DNA from: Burkholderia sp. D-99
Lineage (GTDB): Bacteria; Pseudomonadota; Gammaproteobacteria; Burkholderiales; Burkholderiaceae
Assembly (NCBI RefSeq): GCF_011605345.1
Contig: NZ_JAAOXM010000010.1
Span: 1 to 64,000, forward strand
Direction of reading: 5' to 3'
Length of the DNA stretch: 64,000 bases
Position 1 is the stretch's first letter, and each line of letters starts with the position of its first letter. Position numbers and translations under genes: made by a program. The notes below the pieces were generated by a model. The model saw only the letters and a program-made list of their open reading frames with translations. It searched no databases and had not been told where the DNA came from. Shown here piece by piece: positions 59,433 through 64,000 of the stretch.

Positions 59433-60794
59433 TCAGCGCGACAGCGTGAACGCGCTGACCGGACTGGTCTTCTCGTAGAACTTGCCGCCTTCGAATTCCT
59501 CGACGGTCACGGCCCAGAAATAGTCGCCCGGCGGCAGGTGCGCGACGGTGATCTGGCGCGCATGCAGGCCGACCTGGTCGACGACCGGTGCGCTCAGGTC
59601 CTTCGAGCGCGACAGCACGAACCGGTAGCGCGCATCCTTGCCCGAACCGTTCGGCGACCAGCGGAACTCGTAGCCGCCGGCGCCGGGCGACGCGCTTGCG
59701 TCGAGCCCCATCACGCGGCGTTCGAACGCGTACGTGCGCGGCCGGCCCTCAAGGCCGTTCGCATCGATCGCGGCGACCCGCACGAAGTAGTTCCCGTTCG
59801 GCACGTCGCGAAAGACCGCGCGCGGCGAATCGGTGCGCGTTTCGCGGAACAGGTCGAGCAGCCCGGCGTCGTGCGCGAGCTGCAAACGGTAGGCATGCGC
59901 GTCGGCGAGCGGCGCGACGTCGAATGCAACGTCGGGCTCGTCCTGGACCTTGTCGGGATGCGCGAGCGCCGGCGCAGGCAGCAGCTCGACGGGCGCGCCG
60001 ACCGCACCGGACGAGGTCGCGACGCTGCCGAAATTTGCATGCACGAGCGTCGGGTCGGCCGGCTGCCGGTCGCCCGCGACGCCGACCGTGCCGTCGAGCA
60101 CTTCGACACGCGTCGACGCATTGCCGACCGCGTCGTAATTCACGCGAAAGTGCGTGCCGCGCACGCCGGCCACGACCGACGGCGAACGGATCTGGAAGCG
60201 GTCGTCGCGTTTCTTCAGGTGGGTGACCTCGCTGTCGACCGAGCCGCGGGTGAGCTCGAACTCACGATCGAGCGTACCGGTCAGCACCGTGCGGCGCAGC
60301 GCCTTCAGGTCGAGCTGGCTGTCGGGCGGCAGGCTCATGTGCGTGCCGTCGGCGAGCTCGAGCGTCACGAAGCCGTTCGGGCCCGTGCGCACGCGATCGC
60401 CCTCGGCGAGCGTCGCGTCGTTCGCGAGCGGCGCGTAAGCATCGCCGGACGCGCGTTCGGCCGTACCCTGCACCGCGATGACGCGCGCGGTCAGCTTTTC
60501 CTTGCGCAGACGCGCCACCGGCAGCTTCAGCGCGATGCCGGGCTGCAGGCGCTTCGGCGCGGGCACGCCGTTGATCTGCTGAAGCAGTTGCCAGTCGTCC
60601 GCGCCCTGCAGGTAGCGCGCGGCGACGTCGTACAGCGTGTCGCCCGCCTGCGTGCGGTAGACGACCATCTTGCCCGCGGCGGCGGGCGGCTGCGCGGCCG
60701 CATGCTGCGCGGCGAACGCAAACGCGACCGCGCAGGACACGCGCAGCGCCGCCGTGCGCAGGTTCGCCGTGCGCTGCGTGATTCCCGCGGTCAC
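59433..60794 (-). CDS. secreted LysM-FecR domain protein
   Basis: A 453-residue protein. After a signal peptide (hydrophobic VSCAVAFAFAAQHAAAQ, about 18-35) comes a LysM domain (about 46-98, YRTQAGDTLYDVAARYLQGADDWQLLQQINGV) that binds peptidoglycan glycan. A FecR domain follows (about 125-235, with LELADGTHMSLPPDSQLDLK, FELTRGSVDSEV and VAGVRGTHFRVNYD), then two fibronectin-like repeats (about 255-450). The GTG start at 60794 overlaps the response-regulator stop (GTGA). The domain set suggests a periplasmic or cell-wall-attached sensor or scaffold for the CHASE2 kinase encoded 10 bases downstream. Confidence 0.88.
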   Translation of the reverse strand: MTAGITQRTANLRTAALRVSCAVAFAFAAQHAAAQPPAAAGKMVVYRTQAGDTLYDVAARYLQGADDWQLLQQINGVPAPKRLQPGIALKLPVARLRKEKLTARVIAVQGTAERASGDAYAPLANDATLAEGDRVRTGPNGFVTLELADGTHMSLPPDSQLDLKALRRTVLTGTLDREFELTRGSVDSEVTHLKKRDDRFQIRSPSVVAGVRGTHFRVNYDAVGNASTRVEVLDGTVGVAGDRQPADPTLVHANFGSVATSSGAVGAPVELLPAPALAHPDKVQDEPDVAFDVAPLADAHAYRLQLAHDAGLLDLFRETRTDSPRAVFRDVPNGNYFVRVAAIDANGLEGRPRTYAFERRVMGLDASASPGAGGYEFRWSPNGSGKDARYRFVLSRSKDLSAPVVDQVGLHARQITVAHLPPGDYFWAVTVEEFEGGKFYEKTSPVSAFTLSR

Positions 60795-61495
60795 TCCGGT
60801 TCCCCCTGGCCGACCCGCTCGAGCCGGTAGCCGTAGCCGTAGATCGGCGCGAGGCGATAGCCGTTTTCGGGCCGCAGGCCGAGCTTGGTGCGCAGCATCG
60901 AGATGTGCGTATCCATCGTGCGCGACGGGATGTCGGTCGCCTGCTTCCACACGAGATCGAGAATGTGCGCGCGCGACAGCGGCCGGTCGAGGTGCTGGAA
61001 CAGCAGCAGCGCGAGCTCGAATTCCTTCTGCGTGAGGCTCACGGCCTTGTCGCCGACGTAGGCCTGCTTCAGGTTCACGTCGAAACGGAATTGATCGAAT
61101 TCGCGAACGGTGGCCTCGGCGTTGACCGGATACGCGCGGCGCAGCAGCGAGCCGATGCGTGCGCGCAGGATCGGGCCCGACACGGGCTTGACCACGTAAT
61201 CGTCGGCGCCGGCGTTGAGGATCTGCGTGATCCCCGCCTCGTCGTCACGGCTCGTCATGAAGATGATCGGCAGGCTGTGCTCGGTCTGATTGGCACGCAC
61301 CCACTTCAGCACTTCCTCGCCGGACATGTCGGGCACGTTCCAGTCGAGCACCAGCAGATCGAACGTCTCGCGCTGCAGACGCTTCTTCAGGGCCTTGCCT
61401 TCCTTGAACGCATAGCACGTGTGGCCAACGGCCGTCAGCGTTTGACTGACGAAATCCGTCTGGGCCGGATCGTCATCCAGTACAGCAATTCTCAT
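60791..61495 (-). CDS. OmpR-family response regulator
   Basis: A 234-residue response regulator. The receiver domain (1-118) has acidic pocket DDD (7-9), phosphoacceptor Asp51 in LLVLDWNVPDMSG, Thr about 80 in FMTSRDDE and Lys in DDYVVKPV (about 102). The C-terminal winged helix (about 130-228) shows VSLTQKEFELALLLFQHLDRPLSRAHILDLVW and MDTHISMLRTKLGLRPENGYRL. It heads the operon with the LysM-FecR protein and CHASE2 kinase, so it is that kinase's partner. ATG at 61495 is preceded by GGGG; a TTG 12 bases upstream is possible. Confidence 0.93.
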   Translation of the reverse strand: MRIAVLDDDPAQTDFVSQTLTAVGHTCYAFKEGKALKKRLQRETFDLLVLDWNVPDMSGEEVLKWVRANQTEHSLPIIFMTSRDDEAGITQILNAGADDYVVKPVSGPILRARIGSLLRRAYPVNAEATVREFDQFRFDVNLKQAYVGDKAVSLTQKEFELALLLFQHLDRPLSRAHILDLVWKQATDIPSRTMDTHISMLRTKLGLRPENGYRLAPIYGYGYRLERVGQGEPE

Positions 61496-61670
61496 AGCAC
61501 CCCGCAAATCGAAATCGATTCGTCCAGTTCAGCTCCCCGCCCTCAACCCGGTCGCGCAGCACGCGCGAAGCTTCCGGATACCGGCCGGCGAGCCGTCGTT
61601 CGCCGCTCGCGCCATCTGCGCAAACCGGCGACCCCGGCTAAATATCTCAAAAACGGGGCGCGGACGAACC

Positions 61671-61702
61671 GGCGATTTCATCATAGTAGTATGAAATTCG
61701 CC
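61671..61702. promoter_or_regulatory. inverted repeat upstream of the signalling operon
   Basis: GGCGATTTCAT (61671-61681) and ATGAAATTCGCC (61691-61702) form near-perfect arms with a 9-base spacer in an unusually AT-rich stretch, between the response-regulator start and the upstream hypothetical gene. It could be the regulator's own operator. Confidence 0.45.
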
Positions 61703-61764
61703 AATAAATTGCGCGGACTACCGTCTTTTCTTCGAATAATCCTTCCCGCCGCGCAATCGAGCGC

Positions 61765-62178
61765 CTAGTCGACGCCCGCCACCGGCTCGGCGACATCGTC
61801 GGCCGGCAAGTGCTGCGACAGCGATTCCGGACGCGCCGGCTGTGCAAGCATCCGCTGCAGCTGGCCGCGCACGCGCTCCCACGCGGTGGCCGCGTAGTCC
61901 GGCTGGCCCGCCGCCCACGCCTGCGCCAGATCGAACACGCGCTCGATCGTCGCACCGCAGTAGGTCAGGCCCGAGCCGTCGTCCAGCGCGGCATCGCGCA
62001 GCCGTTCGTCGAGCCACTCGGCCAGCCACGGCATCTCGGCCGCAGCCGAATCCGCATAGGCCTCCAGCGCGGCACGCGCGTGGCGATCCTGCTGCGGGTC
62101 GAGCTCGATACGGCTCAGTCCCGATACGCTGCGTTCCGCTCCGGACGGACTTCGAATAGTCCCTGGTCTGAAGGACAT
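61765..62178 (-). CDS. conserved hypothetical protein, 137 aa
   Basis: This is an acidic, mostly helical soluble protein without signal peptide. Landmarks are SRIELDPQQDRHARAALEAYADSAAAEMPWLAEWLDERL (about 22-60) and GLTYCGATIERVFDLAQAWAAG (about 70-92). I do not recognise the family. The ATG at 62178 has an excellent ribosome-binding site (GGGGAGAGGA, five bases away), which favours it over the longer frame to 62232. It is upstream of the signalling operon on the same strand but separated by 269 bases containing an operator-like repeat. Confidence 0.65.
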   Translation of the reverse strand: MSFRPGTIRSPSGAERSVSGLSRIELDPQQDRHARAALEAYADSAAAEMPWLAEWLDERLRDAALDDGSGLTYCGATIERVFDLAQAWAAGQPDYAATAWERVRGQLQRMLAQPARPESLSQHLPADDVAEPVAGVD

Positions 62179-62326
62179 GTCCTCTCCCCGTTGTACGACG
62201 GTAGCGTCAGGCATGGCCCCCGTGCCCGCCATAAGACGTACCGTGGCCGGCGCCTCCGCTGGGAGCGGACGACCGGCCGGGTCAGTATACGCAGCCGATC
62301 ACGAAGCGAGGTTTAAGAATTGTCAG

Positions 62327-62354
62327 AAAAGCGCGCCCGGCGGGCGCCGGGCGC
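62327..62354 (-). terminator. tusA terminator
   Basis: On the minus strand GCGCCCGGC pairs with GCCGGGCGC around GCCC and is followed by GCTTTT. Confidence 0.75.
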
Positions 62355-62377
62355 GGCAGGCACCGTGACGCGGGCCG

Positions 62378-62605
62378 TCAGCGGCGGCGCATCAGGAACA
62401 CGAATGTCTTGTCCTGCGTCGTCGATTCGACGATTTCGTTGCCCGTCTGCTTCGCGAACGCGGCGAAATCGCGCTGCGAACCCGGATCGGTCGCGAGCAC
62501 CTTGAGGATCTGCCCGCTTTCCATATCGGCGAGCGCTTTCTTGGCACGCAGGATCGGCAACGGGCAATTGAGCCCGCGCGCGTCCACTTCCTTGTGAATC
62601 TGCAT
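62378..62605 (-). CDS. tusA: TusA-family sulfurtransferase
   Basis: A 75-residue sulfur carrier. The motif DARGLNCPLPILRAKKAL (about 8-25) has the persulfide-carrying Cys14 and the CPxP signature; LATDPGSQRDFAAFAKQTG follows (about 37-55). TusA relays sulfur from the IscS cysteine desulfurase toward 2-thiolation of tRNA and molybdenum cofactor synthesis. The C-terminus VFLMRRR ends on the family's last strand. It is monocistronic with its own terminator. Confidence 0.9.
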   Translation of the reverse strand: MQIHKEVDARGLNCPLPILRAKKALADMESGQILKVLATDPGSQRDFAAFAKQTGNEIVESTTQDKTFVFLMRRR

Positions 62606-62722
62606 CGGCTTTCGACCTTCGAATGACGCGCCACATGCGGCGCGGGAGGAAGCCGCGATTTTACCGCAGCGCTGCCGCGCCTGCCCGGGCAGCCCATGGC
62701 GTGGCGCGCACGGGCACCGGGC

Positions 62723-63658
62723 TCACGCGTCGGAAAAACCGCCCGCGAGCCGCTCGCGCAGGTGCCGCACGAGCGCGCGCACCGCGCTCGGCACGACCGG
62801 GCTGTACGGGCGGATCGCGAAGATGTGATCGCCGAATGCGCCCGACGGCCGCCAGCCGTCGAGCAGAGCGACGAGCCGGCCGGCGTCGAGATCGCGCTGC
62901 GCGCTGAAATCCGGCAGCAGCGCGATGCCGAGCCCGCCGAGCGCGGCTTCGCGCATCGCCTCGCTGTTGTTCGCCGCGAAACTGCCGCGCACGGGCACGC
63001 TCACGCGCTCGCGCCGCCGGCCGTGCGGCTCGAAGCTCCATGCGGCCGGCTCGTTGTCGCGCAGGTAGCACAGGCAGCTGTGATCGACGAGTTCGCTCGG
63101 ATGACGCGGCGCGCCGCGTGCGTCCAGGTAGTCGCGGCTCGCGACGAGCAACGAGCGCGTGTCGCACAACTTCCATGCGACGTGGGTCTGCGGCGCGGTG
63201 GTCGTATGGCGAATCGCGAGGTCGAAACCCTCCTGCGTCAGCGAATGCAGCCGGTCCGACAGGTCGAGCTCGATTTGCACGCCCGGATGCTGCCGCAGGA
63301 AATCGGGCAGGTGCGGCACGACCTGCTGGCGCCCCAGCGCGACCGGCACCGTCACGCGCAGCAGGCCGCGCGGCTCGCCGGCCAGATCCTTCACGCGCGC
63401 GAAGTGCTGCCCGATCGACTCGAACGCGTCGCGCGTGCTGTCGACGAGCGTCTGGCCCGCGTCGGTGAGCCGCACGCTGCGCGTCGTGCGACGCACGAGC
63501 GGCACGCCGGCTGCTTTTTCGAGATCGGCGATGCGCTGGCTCATCGCGGCCTTGCTGATGCCGAGCCGCTGCGCGGCGGCCGTGAAACTGCCGGCCGCGG
63601 CCAGCACCGTCAGCGAATGGATATGCGGCCAGAGCGCCTGGACATTTTGCTGATTCAT
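62723..63658 (-). CDS. LysR-family regulator divergent from mmsA
   Basis: A 311-residue LTTR. The helix-turn-helix is at about 14-70 (LTVLAAAGSFTAAAQRLGISKAAMSQRIADLEKAAGVPLVRRTTRS). The effector-binding domain begins near 98 (GLLRVTVPVALGRQQVVPHLPDFLRQHP), in the CrgA-like group. The ATG at 63658 is the natural start, since the longer in-frame extension has no typical LTTR sequence. It is divergent from the methylmalonate-semialdehyde dehydrogenase gene; a perfect 14-base palindrome lies 11 bases from its start and probably serves both autorepression and activation. Confidence 0.9.
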   Translation of the reverse strand: MNQQNVQALWPHIHSLTVLAAAGSFTAAAQRLGISKAAMSQRIADLEKAAGVPLVRRTTRSVRLTDAGQTLVDSTRDAFESIGQHFARVKDLAGEPRGLLRVTVPVALGRQQVVPHLPDFLRQHPGVQIELDLSDRLHSLTQEGFDLAIRHTTTAPQTHVAWKLCDTRSLLVASRDYLDARGAPRHPSELVDHSCLCYLRDNEPAAWSFEPHGRRRERVSVPVRGSFAANNSEAMREAALGGLGIALLPDFSAQRDLDAGRLVALLDGWRPSGAFGDHIFAIRPYSPVVPSAVRALVRHLRERLAGGFSDA

Positions 63659-63668
63659 CCACTGATTA

Positions 63669-63682
63669 TTCAGAATTCTGAA
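63669..63682. promoter_or_regulatory. perfect LysR-type palindrome
   Basis: TTCAGAATTCTGAA is a perfect 14-base palindrome with the T-N11-A spacing. Flanking TGATT (63663-63667) and AATCA (63688-63692) extend the symmetry. It lies in the 114-base region between the divergent LysR and mmsA genes. Confidence 0.6.
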
Positions 63683-63772
63683 CAGTGAATCAAGCTGCGC
63701 GGCCTTCTCCCACCCTGCGCGTTTGCCTAGACTGGGTGCTGTCCACTCCCACCCGATCCCCCAGGAGACACG

Positions 63773-64000
63773 ATGAATCCGGTTCCCGCGTACACCTCCG
63801 ACGCCGACGTCGGCCACTATGTCGACGGCGCGCCCGTCGCCGGCCGCAGCGGCCGCTTCCAGGACGTCCTCAATCCCGCGCTCGGCCGCGCGGTGCGCCG
63901 CGTCGCGCTCGCCGACGACAGCGAAGTGCAGCAGGCCGTCGCGTCGGCCCATGCCGCGTTCCCCGCGTGGGCAGCGACGCCGCCGATCCGCCGCGCGCGC
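63773..64000 (+). CDS. mmsA: CoA-acylating methylmalonate-semialdehyde dehydrogenase, 5' part
   Basis: The first 76 codons, cut by the window edge. VGHYVDGAPVAGRSGRFQDV (about 12-31) and the following LNPALGRAVRRVALADDSEVQQAV (about 32-55) then FPAWAATPPIRRAR fit the N-terminus of the MmsA subfamily of aldehyde dehydrogenases. These oxidise methylmalonate semialdehyde to propionyl-CoA in valine and thymine breakdown. The catalytic Cys/Glu region is outside the window, so another aldehyde dehydrogenase subgroup is possible. AGGAG precedes the ATG by seven bases. Probable target of the divergent LysR regulator. Confidence 0.82.
   Translation, partial: MNPVPAYTSDADVGHYVDGAPVAGRSGRFQDVLNPALGRAVRRVALADDSEVQQAVASAHAAFPAWAATPPIRRAR

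Overview
The window is GC-rich, densely packed bacterial DNA, most likely from chromosome 1 of a Burkholderia species, probably the cepacia complex. That placement is inference. It rests on codon usage, on protein sequences that read as Burkholderiales throughout, and on the order thrS-infC-rpmI-rplT-pheS-pheT-ihfA-merR with relA just upstream. Apart from the 3' end of an ISL3-type transposase at the left edge, there is no prophage, CRISPR array or obvious genomic island. This is mainly core chromosome with a few accessory transport, regulatory and envelope genes.

Layout. 1-9200: IS remnant, small hypothetical genes, a YdcF-type membrane protein, a quinol-monooxygenase-like protein, a candidate small-protein/sRNA transcript with three hairpins (about 2676-2935), bamC, tRNA-Pro, a methyltransferase, a Tat-exported tyrosine phosphatase and a 736-residue lipoprotein built from two homologous halves. 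9200-20300: the translation block on the minus strand (relA, tRNA-Val, thrS, infC with an AUC start, rpmI, rplT, pheS, pheT, ihfA, a MerR regulator), with ridA upstream of relA. 20300-30100: a hydrolase, an EamA exporter divergent from a LysR gene, scoAB, a PAS-LuxR regulator, a thioesterase, an SDR enzyme divergent from ETF-ubiquinone oxidoreductase, and aroC. 30300-38400: an LplT/acyltransferase fusion, a CBS protein, an Mpo1-like protein, a YihY-type membrane protein, and a plus-strand group wrbA-DUF2069-FAD oxidoreductase-metallophosphoesterase.

38450-44470: a LysR regulator divergent from a four-gene efflux operon (outer-membrane factor, FUSC pump, DUF1656, HlyD adaptor) resembling the AaeXAB aromatic-acid exporter with its own outer-membrane channel. 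44500-49040: an EpsG-like membrane protein, a chemotaxis receptor and a fosmidomycin-resistance-type MFS pump. 49100-56330: mtnN overlapping uvrD, divergent valS, then galU. 56380-61500: a three-gene signalling operon (OmpR-type regulator, secreted LysM-FecR protein, CHASE2 histidine kinase) followed by a DUF4136 lipoprotein. 61760-64000: a hypothetical protein, tusA, and a LysR gene divergent from a methylmalonate-semialdehyde dehydrogenase gene cut by the window edge.

The items most worth a second look are the structured small transcript near 2.7-2.9 kb, the internally duplicated lipoprotein, the LysM-FecR/CHASE2 two-component operon, and several clean palindromes in divergent promoter regions. 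All product names come from reading the sequences by eye. No database search was run.
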